64,000 nt of DNA from Typha latifolia (Eukaryota > Streptophyta > Magnoliopsida > Poales > Typhaceae): the NCBI GenBank assembly GCA_019914945.1, contig CM034103.1:930001-994000 (forward strand), given 5' to 3'. Made by a program: the position numbers and the translations under genes. Of this stretch, positions 35,272 to 47,600 are shown one piece after another. The notes under the pieces are model-generated. The model was not told the origin of the DNA, did no database searches, and saw nothing but the letters and a program-made list of their open reading frames with translations. The number at the start of each line of letters is the position of its first letter. Within the stretch, counting starts at the first letter, position 1.

Positions 35272-37399
35272 ATGGAGAAGAAGCATCGCGTCGCCATCGT
35301 CGGCGCCGGCGTGAGTGGCCTAACCGCATGCAAGCACCTCTTGGAGCTCGGGTTCGACCCGTTAGTCTTCGAATCCGACTCCGCTATCGGCGGCGTCTGG
35401 GCCCACACCCTCGCCTCCACCCGCCTCCAGTCGCCACGCCAGGCCTACCAGTTCTCCGACTTCCCGTGGCCGTCGCACGTGGCCGATGTGTACCCCGACC
35501 ACAGCCAGGTCGTCGAGTACCTGGCGGCGTACGCCCGGCGGTTCGAGCTCTTGAGGTGTGTCAAGTTCGAGCACAGGGTCGTCGGGGTCGACTACGTGGG
35601 AGCTGACGTGGAGGAGGTGATGAAATTGGAGCTCTGGGCCGGCAACGGCGAGGCATTCGGCGGCGGCCCCGGCGTGAGGAAGGGGAAATGGCATGTTACA
35701 GTGCAGCATGGGGAAATTATTGAGGTAAATCAAATCCAAATGGACTCGAATCAAATAGTTTTCTTAATTTTTAAATTTTTGATTCAACTGGTTAGCTAAT
35801 ACACACGTAAATGTTTACTGAATCCAGACGTATGAGATGGAGTTTGTGATCATCTGCATTGGACGGTTCAGTGGAGTCCCGAAGATCCCCACTTTCCCAG
35901 AAAACAAGGGGCCAGAAGTTTTCCAAGGGAAGGTGATTCACTCCATGGACTACTCTAACATGGATAATGAGAAAGCCATTGAATTCGTCAAAGGGAAGCG
36001 TGTCACAGTGGTGGGTTACCAGAAATCAGCAGTCGACATCGCCGCAGAGTGTGCAAATGCAAACGGTGAGCATTTCTTCCGTTAACCACAAGAGCATTCG
36101 AGCTAGACGATGGATTCTAATTTTTATGTGAATGCTCTTCTTCTCTTCCAGGCATCGACTACCCATGCACTATAATATGCCGTACCAAACGATGGATCCT
36201 ACCCGATTTCTACGCTTGGGGAGTTCCACTTGCCTTCTTCTACTTCAATCGCTTCTCGGAGCTCCTTGTTCACAAGCCTGGCGAAGGATTCCTGCTAAGT
36301 TTATTAGCCACTCTGCTATCACCTCTGGTAATAGAATAGGAAAGTTTTCAAATACCATACTCACAATTTTAGTGATTTTGTGATAATCGCTCCATCTTTT
36401 TTACTTAAGCCAAGCAATCTCTAACTAAATAGTGGTATCTAAATATGATTTACCTTTAAAATACCATTGTCTTCCTTAAAATACTCTTCTCTGAAGTACC
36501 ATTACAAGATCCAAACTTTGTCTTTAATTACCTTCTTTTGTGTTTGTAGAGATGGTTGTTCTCTAAATTTATTGAGAGTTACTATGTACGGGCTACCCCC
36601 ATGAAGAAGTATGGCATGGTACCTGATCACAGCTTCTTCCAGTCAATCACTTCATGTCTAATAGCACTGCTGCCTGATAAGTTCTATGATAGAGTGGAGG
36701 AAGGGAGCATTGTTATAAAGAGATCAAAGTCTTTTAGCTTCTGTAAGGATGGGGTGATGTTTGAAGGTGAAGCTGATCCAGTGAAGACTGATGTGGTGAT
36801 CTTCGCTACTGGATTCAAGGGAGATGAGAAGCTCAAAGGCATCTTTAGATCACCCTTCTTTCAAAACATTGTTGCTGGTTCATCTTCTACAACTGTTCCG
36901 CTTTATAGGTAAACATATTCTTTTTCACTTAAAAAGAGTATGTTTGTTTGCCAGTGAGAGAATAAAGTATTAGCAATTAAACACAGCTAAAACTATTGAA
37001 AGTTTCTATTAAAAGAACTATGCTAACTTCAACTTGTACAGGGAATGCATCCATCCTCGGATTCCACAATTGGCGATCATCGGTTACTCAGAGAGCCTAG
37101 TAAATCTATACACCTCGGAGATGAGGTCAAAATGGTTGGCCCATTTTCTCGACGGCGGTTTTAAGTTACCAAGTATAAGATCCATGGAACAAAGTGTGAT
37201 GGAGTGGGAGAAGTTCATGAGGAGGTACTCTAAGGATTACTTCAGGAGGTCATGTATTGGAACTCTCCACATCTGGTACAATGACCAGCTTTGTAGAGAC
37301 ATGGGGATAAACCCTAGGAGGAAGAAGGGATTCTTGGCTGAGTGGCTCCTTCCTTATGGCCCTGAGGATTATGCTGACATTGGCACAAAGAAGAAGTAA
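35272..37399 (+). CDS. Flavin-containing monooxygenase, FMO1-like, 5 exons
   Basis: Exons: 35272-35724, 35828-36065, 36152-36327, 36550-36908, 37042-37399, in phase, 527 residues (Arabidopsis FMO1 has 530). The start has a good context (CCACCATGG). FAD binding: GAGVSGL at residues 11-17 and '[11 protein letters not shown]'. The FMO signature FxGxxxHxxxY is present as [11 protein letters not shown]. The NADPH site is VVGYQKSA, the same degenerate Rossmann form as in plant FMO1 proteins. A C-terminal '[10 protein letters not shown]' motif closes the fold. FMO1 makes N-hydroxy-pipecolic acid, the systemic immunity signal; close paralogues have other substrates, so this activity is only possible, not shown. 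Exon 1 is GC-rich and exons 4-5 are AT-rich, a typical monocot gradient. Confidence 0.94.
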
Positions 37400-38281
37400 T
37401 TCTCATATAATTAACAGTAACGCTAGAGTTTGGTTGAGGAATAACTTCTAAATTAGTTCAGCAACGCTCATGCTTTAAATTTGTATAAGCAAGCTCATAT
37501 TAGTTGGGGCTATTATGATGTTTGAAAATAAATTAGTATAATAGTGTTTTGACAATAAATATGTATCATGATGTAATGATTACATTGACTGTGCTATAAA
37601 AAATAATAAATTTAGAATATATTTTGGCAAATGAGTATATAGTATCCTTCACAGCAGATGGATGAGTAGAGGAAAGAGGAGAGAGAGAACGAGGACAGGA
37701 TGATTGAAAAGATAGTTAAAATAGTATTAAGATAAATCATTGTTTAGTTACTATATTAATATATGCCTCATTATACTAAAATAAGTTTATACTTGTGGAA
37801 CTAAACGGGCATAGGCTTCTGCAGATTCCATGGTGTTTTTCTGATATCAATTTGATTGATGTAAATTAATAGAGTTGCTGTGAAATATATGGAGAATTAA
37901 ACCTATAAGAGCAGTCCTTCAAGCAACAAATGATCCAATATCACAAAGCTTCATTCATCTCAGACCCATGCCACATGAAACCTTTGGCCAACCCAACCTG
38001 ATAAAGAAAAAAAAATCATCAGGTGCTTTTAATCAAGAATAACAATGTAACTTTTTGACCTTGAAGTTGTTTAAAAGAAATTTTGTCTTCTCCTAAATTG
38101 CATTTCCTACTCCATTACGGAAGAGAATAAGAGTTCCCTAGCCTGCCTTCTACATGCCAACAAATATAATGGCCTTATGGCTCCTAAAAATCTATATAAA
38201 CCGGTCGGTCAACGAAATCATCTCAAAGTTCTATCTCAATGGTTTCTGATACTTGTCTATCCTCATCTCCCATGTCATCTT
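37400..38281. other. Convergent 3' flanks of FMO1-like and DUF760 genes
   Basis: AT-rich, non-coding. Both 3' UTRs should end here (AATAAA-like signals occur near 37528-37550). A short stretch near 37750-37810 ('aaataagtttatacttgt...aactaaacgggca') looks like the end of a small transposon relic, but no partner terminus was found. Confidence 0.5.
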
Positions 38282-41200
38282 TTAGATATTTTCACCAGGG
38301 GGCAGCTCAGCAAGCTTCGGAGGAGTTCCAAGAACTCTTTCCATGTCAAACCGCACTTCAATATTACGGATGCTATAACCAACAACCATCAGCCAATAAA
38401 GCAAGTTGGCAAGCTCAGCAGCACTTGTTTCAGTCACTGTAGTCTGCGCAGATAAACACGTGCATTAACTCGAGGGAAATTCTAATCAGGAATTCTGGCA
38501 ACTGAATTAGTACAGCCATCCCTGACTAAACCAGTTAATATGAATTTGTTATGAAAGTATTCTAAGAGACCCAGCATCAAAACACCAAAGCATGAGAAAA
38601 GAAGTTTGAATTGTATAACTAAACTTCCATGACAACATGCCATGCATTATTTGTATTTTTTGATGCAAGCATATGTATCTTCAGATCAAGATGATCAAAG
38701 TAAACATAAAAAACCCAAGGAAATAGTCATACCTTCATTTGTGCAGGATCAGAAACTGCCAAAAGGCGCTTAATGAAGGTATTCATAGCAAAAATAACAT
38801 CCTCCCCAGCACTACTAGTCAGTTCCTACATACATTCACCACAAAATTATATCACTAAACAGATGCATACCAATGCATATAAAGATTAAGGAGAATGACA
38901 ATATAATTGGTTATTGATCATATATGTTCTCCATATAATTTGTTGCTGATCATACATGTTCAAAGTTCAATTCTCATAGAAGCAATTTCAAGATTGTACA
39001 GAAATAACAACAAAAATACAACAAATTAATAGCCCACAATCAGAATATAGAGTTCTCTTGTACATAGTCGTTCATGGTAATTCATAGAGACCAAGAAACT
39101 TGAAAAGTCAAGTCATACCTTGATATTTCAATCCAGTATATGATCTTTTTACAGTTAACTTAAAAAAACTCATGTTAAGTACAAAGTAAGGCAAGCTATG
39201 TGGCAATTGCATGTCAGTGCCTGACGAGATTTAATTTATCATCTTGGGAGAAGCTTGTTAATTCAAGATAGATTGACCTCCAATAATTAGCAAACTGCTC
39301 AAGAAACTCTAACAATTCTAATGACTTGTGCAAACTCTACGGCCACTGATAGCAATGTATATAGGAAGTACTAGAGAAACTCTTATTCACCGAAATGTAT
39401 CAAGGACACAAGCTAGATATGAATTATATGCTCCATACCTTCAAATTTTGAGGTTCGAGGGATTTTAGATACTCCAAAATTTCATTTTGTCCATTTGTAG
39501 ACCTCCTTGTGACCTGACGATTCAATTCGTCAATTTCTGCTTCAAGCAATTCTATGTATTTAATGGCATCCATTTTCTCGGGGCCAGTGGTCTTATTCCA
39601 CCTGATAACTTCTCCAATCACCTTTTTTTGTGTACCAGGTGCATAATCTGGTGAATCCTAAAGTACCAATAGAAACATATCACTGAACAATCATACTGAG
39701 AATAATAAGAAACAAATGGCAAATGTTTATCAGGTGAACCCTTAAAAGTGAGAGGCATATCACTAAACAACCATACTGAGACCAATGACAGTCAAATGCA
39801 TGTCTATATAGTATGAAGAGGAAACAAGGATCATAGAAGGAAAATTCAAAAACATTAAAACATCTATTCTAATTTACTGGTCCAATACTCCGTTGTAAAA
39901 TGTCAAATTTTAGAGAAATTCTTTCAAAATTTATTTCTTTTTGGTAGTCAGTGCCACAAATGAGGATAATGCTAAAGGACTAACCTTTATAAATTGTGCT
40001 GCCCATATCTATTCTGATAAATAGCATGAATCTTTTATTGAAAGCTTTCTTAGTTATCTAAAAGCATGATTCTGGTTCTCCATATTGATTTCGAGGGAAT
40101 TGCTTGCCTCATCATCATATTTCTGTTTTGTTTGCTGTATCATCAATATCATGCATGCCATATAAAAAGATCATTATATCACTTAAACCTTCAGGCAATC
40201 ATAGAACAGTATGCAGCCTTACACTTTTAATTTTCCTATACATTTTACTCCCAGTTGGCCAATTTTTTTTAGACAACTGATTTAATGCTTCTAGTCATAC
40301 AGTTGTCACAATCAAAGGGTTGTAAAAGTGGCTTTGCCCCTCAACAACTCTATTCTCGTGCAGTGGTTGCTTGAGATTGATGTGAGCCATTATATGGGAT
40401 GGTAGGTTGAATTTGATGGTGGAAAGGTCATTTGCATGGAGTTTGCTCAATTTATATGGGAACTAAGTAAGGATGCTTGAAGTTAACATCACTAGTACTA
40501 TAGTAAAAGATCTATACTATAGTTGCCAGATGAATTTAAGGTGAACACTGGACAAGAGGTAATACAAACCTCAGTATACCTTGATCAACAACAGGTATTC
40601 TCAATTTCTTCTTTTGCACATAATCAGTTTGCTGGTATGCGTGCTTTTGACAAGATACCCAACTATTATTAGCAGCATGAAGAACAACTCCTTCAGTTGA
40701 GTAGAATCTACGGCACATGGCCGTACAATGGATCTTATTGGTAATCCATCATCCTAAGTTTGCAAACATGAGATAAAGTATCTCAGATTCACTGCTTGAG
40801 AAAGAATTGTCTATTATTCTAAGTCTAGGCCCTTCAATCCAGCAATAAGCATAGGAAGAAAGCATCAAGAGCTTCCTTAGCAACTTTTCTAAGATTTTAT
40901 AAGAGGACTGTCCATGGAACCTGACAGTCTCTGATGCAAGTGGGGTGGCATTATGGCACAGCACTGTCTTGACACTTGAAAGAATAGGACCATGGCATGC
41001 CATCACACGATAAACTGTGTCAGTGCAACATGCAAACACTTCATCAAGGCATTATACATGTCATTATGAGCAGCAAAGTTGGTTCACCTTTCTAACTAAT
41101 ATCTTAAAACAGAAATGCAGAAATACCTTCTTGTCTTCTGGATCAGGAAGGGCAATCTGCTCTAAACTTTGCTGCAACTCCACACGGTACTGTGCATTCC

Positions 41201-43567
41201 TAAACATGTAGCCAGTCATCATAATACTGTACATCAGCTGTGCCAGGTTTTCAGCAACCTGTGTTAAAAACCAGGGAAAAAGAAAATAAAATGGATCAAA
41301 ACCATAGATAGCATGATTATGCATAGAACTACCATAAAATAGATACCACAGGCTCTAAATTAATACTGGGTAGAATAACAAATCCAACATGCCAAAGCAG
41401 AATATGTGATCAACTATCTGGAAAAACATACCGTTGTAACAGTTACTGCAAAAAATTGAGGTGGAAGTGTTCCAATCATATTTGTCACAGTTTGGCGCAT
41501 GGCATCAACAACCTCCAAGAGGAAAGAGATCACATAAAAATTGGTTTTGGGTTATTATGAGTTTATATATTTGACATATTAAGATATGCAAAAAACATAT
41601 TCGAGTCCATGTAACAGCAGAAACATCCAGAAAATGACGTTAACATGGACCTGAATAACTTTTCTTTGAAAAAGGAAAATAATGCCTAAAAGAAAGAAGT
41701 ACCAGATAATAATTTACCTGTTGTGGAGCCCTCTTTACGAATAAGTCCATAAATTCTGGCTTGACATTTCTGACATATTCCAAGAGAATGTCTCTCCTGC
41801 TCTTGGGCTGAGAATGATGAATTAAGAATTAAGCAAAAGTTTCCATGAAATACATCTGTCATGCAACCACAAAATTGTTTCCATGACACGAAAAAGAAAA
41901 TATTGAAGGAAGCAACGGACTGATGCTACATATTAACACACCACAAGTATCCACTGACTAATAAAAAATCAACTAAGCATACTCACTCAAAAGAAACCTC
42001 AAGCTCTAATATGAGAAAGGTAAATGAGAATTTTACTGAAAAATGTGTACCATGTGAATTCCTTACTGTGGCCATATGATTCCAATGCCTGTGATGCTAA
42101 CTTCTCCTCTAACCATATACATAGAGCATTGGACACATATAGTAATTCCAATAACAGTAAATACACAATAAAAAGTTCTCATCTACATTTGAAACATGTC
42201 GAATACTACCTGGAACGAAACAAAGTATAGTATATATTTAAAGAAGAAACACCTTTAACAGAAGGGACTGTAAGGCTAAGTTGAGCTTTGAGGCAAAATT
42301 GGTCAGTTAGCTGTTTATCCTGTTATCCAGGATACATAAGCATTATGCTATTAGCTCAAATAATTTGGTTATTGGACATCAGGCAAAGTTAACAATAACA
42401 GGGATAACTTCAAAGTACACTTGTTTTTCTCTTTCGGAAGCAACAAAAACAACTACTGAAATAAAGGTCTTCCACAATTTTGGCAGAATAGCTCTACCTA
42501 TTATGGAAGTCCTTTAATTTTCTAAAACCAAAAGGCAAATGTTTCTTTGTCGTGACTCGTGACACGAACAGAGGAGGCAAAATATATATTAACTGGGAGT
42601 GGGGACAATGTTGCACACCTCTGTGTCAAATAATTCCCTATTGGTTAAAAGAATCTGTGCTGGTTGACACTCAACATAAGACTGGCTTGGCTTGGCTTGG
42701 TTTGGGGTGGCATATAGTGTCACAAACTCATTCATATAGATGTCAAACATTTAATGCCATGGAAAATGCAGACCAAGATGAGCAATAGTTGATCAAGCCA
42801 CTTAAGGTGCAACGTGAAGATGGCACAAAAAAATATATAATAAAAACAAATCTCATTTTTATCGTTCCCCTTGTATGACTTAACAATGAAACCACAAAAA
42901 GTGGAAAAGACAGTCTCTACTAGATGCATGAGGCTCTCTTGTTACATCTGAATTGGTCATACTAAAGTTTACACCTTCCTAATCACTAATCCTTCTGGAC
43001 GTAGGAGCCAATAAAGATTAAGTTGATAATATGTTTCACCACTTAATAGCTCAATTTTGGCTTCCAAAGGGCTTATATAATCAAAAGAAGTGTCCTTAGT
43101 ATACTGTCAACAAACATTAAAGTATTAAACAATACTTTCTGCAGAGTGAGAAGGACTTTCCTCTTAAGTCTTAAATGATGGTACAAATGGCATCTAATCT
43201 AGTCATACTGTGCAACTTCCTAATGAGCAATTTGGTAATCCTCCTAAGTTAAACCTTATAGCAACAATTTATGATAATTATATCATAATCACCTCCCAAT
43301 TGAAACCCTAGCATGCGAATCAAACTTCGATACAACATAAAAGGAAACGAGGGATACCAGATTCCCATTGGGGGGCTTAGAATCGCCACCAGAGGCGAAA
43401 GCATTGGGATCTTGCGAAGCCCTCACAAGCTTCAAGCGGCATCGGCTCCTCTTCGGAAGAGGAAACGAGACGAAGCGAAGCGAAGGCGACGGCGAAGAGG
43501 AGAGGAGAGGCGAAGGAGCAGACGGAGATGGAGCGGAGATAGGCTTCAATGCATACAGAGAAGACAT
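38282..43567 (-). CDS. Plastid-targeted DUF760 family protein, 7 exons
   Basis: Minus-strand exons: 43358-43567, 41718-41807, 41432-41512, 41127-41258, 39439-39657, 38733-38825, 38282-38443; every exon is a whole number of codons and the total is 328 residues. The first 50 residues are rich in Ser, Pro and Arg with almost no acids (MSSLYALKPISAPSPSAPSP), a chloroplast transit peptide. Two DUF760-like modules follow: 'RDILLEYVRNVKPEFMDLFVKRAPQQVVDAMRQTV' with 'ENLAQLMYSIMMTGYMFRNAQYRVELQQSL', and 'GEDVIFAMNTFIKRLLA' with 'AAELANLLYWLMVVGYSIRNIEVRFDMERVL'. The second partly repeats the first. The biochemical role is unknown; some relatives (At3g17800) are UV-B induced. Introns 1 and 4 are about 1.5 kb each. 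A (GA)n run lies directly before the ATG. Confidence 0.9.
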
Positions 43568-43570
43568 GAG

Positions 43571-43572
<2 letters not shown>

Positions 43573-43619
<47 letters not shown>
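43573..43619 (-). repeat. (GA)23 tract directly upstream of the DUF760 start codon
   Basis: Pure TC dinucleotides on the plus strand (GA on the coding strand), ending six bases before the ATG at 43567. A TATA-like TTATATAC lies just upstream at about 43622-43629. Confidence 0.9.
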
Positions 43620-43621
<2 letters not shown>

Positions 43622-43944
43622 GTATATAACTTGCTAGTAGAGCGAGAAGACTACGGAATGGAGTGAGAGGGATGAGAAGGGGAGGGAGGAGGAGAGAAAG
43701 GAAGGGATTTGGCCGGCCGTTGCTTTTGTGAGACCACTTTATTCTTAGGAGAGAGGGTATCTGGATGGATTATCGAGGTTTTGTTGGATAACTGGATAGT
43801 GTAGGTATCGGACGGTCGATATCAATTTGATGCGGAATAACGGTGGATGATTGCTGGTAACTCAATGGTTACGGTGAAACGGTATGTCACATCTACCTGA
43901 TCATAATCGGTCTTTTTTTTTCCTTTCTTTTTTATCATTCATCA

Positions 43945-44130
43945 ATTATGCACTAAAATTTTATCAAACTTAGCTAATATATTAAACCGTCTAATTTAGA
44001 CTTCGAAGTTGTGTGCATCACCGAATTAAGTACCACTGAGATATTATTCTAAGCTGCTCTTTCAAACCAATCAAGACAAATTATTAAGTCAAGCCACCAC
44101 CGACTATCAAACAATTTTTTTAACATTAAT
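43945..44130 (+). repeat. Dispersed repeat family, copy 2
   Basis: Contains 'ttttatcaaacttagctaat', 'taaaccgtcta' and 'aagtaccactgagatattattct', which match the copy at 6190 with scattered changes. The tail 'ctatcaaacaattttttt' corresponds to the ends of the other two copies. It sits in the divergent promoter of the DUF760 and O-fucosyltransferase genes. Confidence 0.6.
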
Positions 44131-44372
44131 TAATTTTATCATAATTCCTCCATTTGTAATCTCAAAGAGAGGAGAGCTTCTTGCAGAACGGCAGCAAAAC
44201 AAACTAGAAAAATATTTGAGAAATTTACCAAAAAACCAGCTTCATTTCGCACTCATTTTAATTTTATAATATTTTTATTTATATCTTTAAAAATAAAACC
44301 TTACTCAAGAGTCAAGAGTATTAACGCTATTTTACATTTATATTTAATTTTTAATGTTGGAAGTGAAGGGTT

Positions 44373-44417
44373 TGGGCTGGGGGCCCAACCGTTGGGCTAG
44401 GATAGGCTAGTTGGGCT
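44373..44417 (+). promoter_or_regulatory. Cluster of four site II (TGGGCY) motifs, O-fucosyltransferase promoter
   Basis: TGGGCT at 44373-44378, GGCCCA (inverse TGGGCC) at 44382-44387, TGGGCT at 44393-44398 and at 44412-44417. Site II motifs are bound by TCP factors and are common in promoters of genes active in dividing cells. They lie about 250-290 bases before the ATG at 44665. Confidence 0.65.
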
Positions 44418-44625
44418 TGGGTTATAGTTTAATATAAAATTTCCCTTTTAGCGTGGGCACGCCGTTCACTGTCCACGCTCAAAGTTCTCCCACTTAAAGC
44501 AGTGATACTTCCAAACTTCCTCCCAAGTTACACCTCGGCGACGCTTCCATGGATCTCTCTTCCTCTCCTCTTCGGAAACTGAACTTGAACCCCTTCCTCT
44601 TTTCTTCCATATAAACTAATAATTT

Positions 44626-44626
<1 letters not shown>

Positions 44627-44664
<38 letters not shown>
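44627..44664 (+). repeat. (AG)19 tract abutting the O-fucosyltransferase start codon
   Basis: Uninterrupted AG dinucleotides that run straight into the ATG at 44665. A TATA-like TATAAA lies at 44610-44615. If that TATA box is used, the whole leader would be GA repeat. Confidence 0.9.
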
Positions 44665-44669
<5 letters not shown>

Positions 44670-47600
44670 GATGGCCTCATCGCGGCGGCGCCACCATTAC
44701 CGTTGCCCGATGCCGGCGATCTCCGCTGCCTCGGCCTTCCCTGCTGCCGTCCTCCTCCTCATCGGCCTCGCAGTCCTCTCCTACCTCGCGCCCCCTCTTC
44801 TCGACCACCCCTCCTTCTCCGACAGCCGCCGAATCTTCCATCGTGGCTCCCCCGATCCCGCGGTTGGCTTCTGGACTGCTGCTTTTTTCTCTATTTGAAT
44901 CCGTTTACTTTCTAACCCCTATTCTCTGCTTCTGTAGCTGCCGGATTCGGGTGATCTCCAAGGAAACGGTGCTGGCAAAGAACTTTTCCGTCTCCCGGTC
45001 TGTGTGATTTTGTAGTTTCATCTAGTTTTTGTGTCAGGTTTGTGGTTCTCTAGATTTGATGCTGAATTGGCCTACTGTTGATTTCTTTTATAGCATGGTG
45101 GAGGGACGTCGAGGAACGATCTTTGGGGTTCAAGGCTGTCTAAGTACTACTATGGATGCAGCAATGCGAGCAGCAAGTTTCCAGGTCCATATTAGATGTA
45201 TAATTGAGTGGTAATTATTATTATTGTGCTATATATCATATTAGGAAATTGTTAATAAGCCAATTGAATAGTTATTAGTTTTACTAAATCATGGCGGAAT
45301 TAGTGACTTTTTCAATTTTTTTAGTTTCTTCTTAAGTCATGTGAATTGGGTTTTAGAAACTCTAGGGTAATTTGTATATGTGGCAAAAACAGATTGGATG
45401 TGAATAGGATAGCGGCAATTTGTATCCATTATCTTTTGGGATTCAAATATGGAAACAAATAATAATCGGATAAAAGGTTGGTATCAGTATTTTGTTTGAT
45501 AAAAAAATACAAAGTTTAACCCAAATAACGGAGATAACCATATCTGATTGTAAACCAATGCATAAATGTGATATTACTTAAAAGAGGAAAAATATAGGAA
45601 AGTTTGATTAGGAATTCAATAAGAGCATATAAGATGAATTTATGCTGATCTTGTTATGTTACTTATGGTGAATATCTGGTTGTGGATTTGGATTTAAGTA
45701 GGATAGACTAGCTATGTTGCTTTGCTCAATTGCTTTCTTGTCTTCATATTTTCAGCAGCCAAAGCTATTACACACCCAGATAGATACTTGATGATTGTGA
45801 CAAGTGGAGGTCTAAACCAGCAAAGAACAGGAGTGAGATATCTGCCCCTCTTTCAGCGCTTGGATCTGAAATATTGAGTTCTTACTATCTTTAGCCTATT
45901 GAATCTGTTGGTGCTTTCTCCATGCTCGGTATCATCTATATTTATTTCTTTGCCTATTAATTTGAACGAAGAACAGTTGAAGCATAAGATGGTATGCCTG
46001 GCTGAACTTGTTTATTTATGTTTCTGTTGATAAGTATTGCCAGTTTATCTCACTATTTTGGGCAGTAAAAAAAAACTTACTCCTGAATGATAGTTGAACA
46101 TATATGGAGATTAACAACCATTGACATCTTGTACCCCTTCTTGAAGAAAAACATGGTGAATCAAAATCACGTTTTCCTTACATTTTGCTTATGAATGATA
46201 AAGAAAGGAAAATGTGGGCAACTTACAAGCCAACACAAACCAAACATAATGCTAGATATATGCAATTTGAATGGAGGACGTTAGGTGTGCTTTCACCTCG
46301 TTGTTGTACCTCTTTATCTTTTTTAGTTGACTCTTTCCTTCTTAAGATACATTTATTGACATATCTTCTTATTTATTTATTTATTTATTTATTTATTTTT
46401 TGTGACATGATCTTGATTGGCTGAACCTGGATCTAAAAACCAATCGTGGATTCCTCCGATATCTAGTGGGGTAGCATAGGCTGAGTTGCCAGTTTGATGA
46501 AATTTGTATACCAAGAAGTGGCAATAATTGATGATTTGTGCTTGCTGATATAGTCGTGTGAAATTTGAACTATTGCTTGGATCTTTTACCCTTGCGTTGC
46601 TGCATCTATGCATATCATAGGCAACTTGAGATATGACATTTATTTTTCTCAGAAATAGATTTATAAGATTCCAGATCACACTCTGTTCAAAGCTCATAGT
46701 TAACTACTTATTGGATGTCAGATTACTGGTAGAGTTGTTAATATATGGATTATGAGCAATAGGTAATTCTGTTTAATGCTGCTAATGCTTTTGTACCTTT
46801 TTAATATAGTCTCTGTAAAAACTTATGCCAAACATCTATCGTTCTTTCCAGATAACTGATGCTGTTGTTGCAGCACGTATTTTAAATGCCACCCTTGTTG
46901 TCCCTAAGCTGGATGAGAGATCGTTCTGGAAAGATTCTAGGTTTGAGCTATATTTCATACATCTTAAGTTTTTTACATGTTAACCTTGCAGTATGCCGGA
47001 CTACTCCAAGCTGAACTGCTAAAAGCATCGAGCACTGATTTGTTGTACTGTGCCTGGTGCAGCAATTTTGCAGAAATTTTTGATGTTCACATGTTCATTT
47101 CATCCCTCTCAAAGGATGTCACTATTATAAAAGAACTCCCAAGAAAAGGAGGCAGAATTGTCAGGTCTCCATATAGACTGCGTGTCCCGCGGAAATGTAC
47201 TCAGAGATGTTACATAAATCGAGTCTTACCTGTTCTTCTGAAAAAACATGTAAGTGCTAAACTTTGTCTATACTGCAGATTATTTGCATTAAACTTTGTC
47301 TATACTGCAGATTGTTTGCATTCTTGGCGTGATCAGAAACACTTGGTACTTTGGTTCCACCCATTTTAAAATATATGAGCTATAGTTATATACCTTTTGA
47401 TTATTGGTGTAAATTCAGTCTCCTGATGTCAGCATAGTAATTGTTCCAATTGCATAAGTAGCTTATAACTACAGGATTTATCAAATCTTTCACATAATGT
47501 GGTAGTTTGGATTTGGTACAGCATGCTTAGGATTCAACCTATTTCTCAAATCTTTCACATAAGATCGTAGTCTGGATTTGGTACAACATGCTTAGGATTC

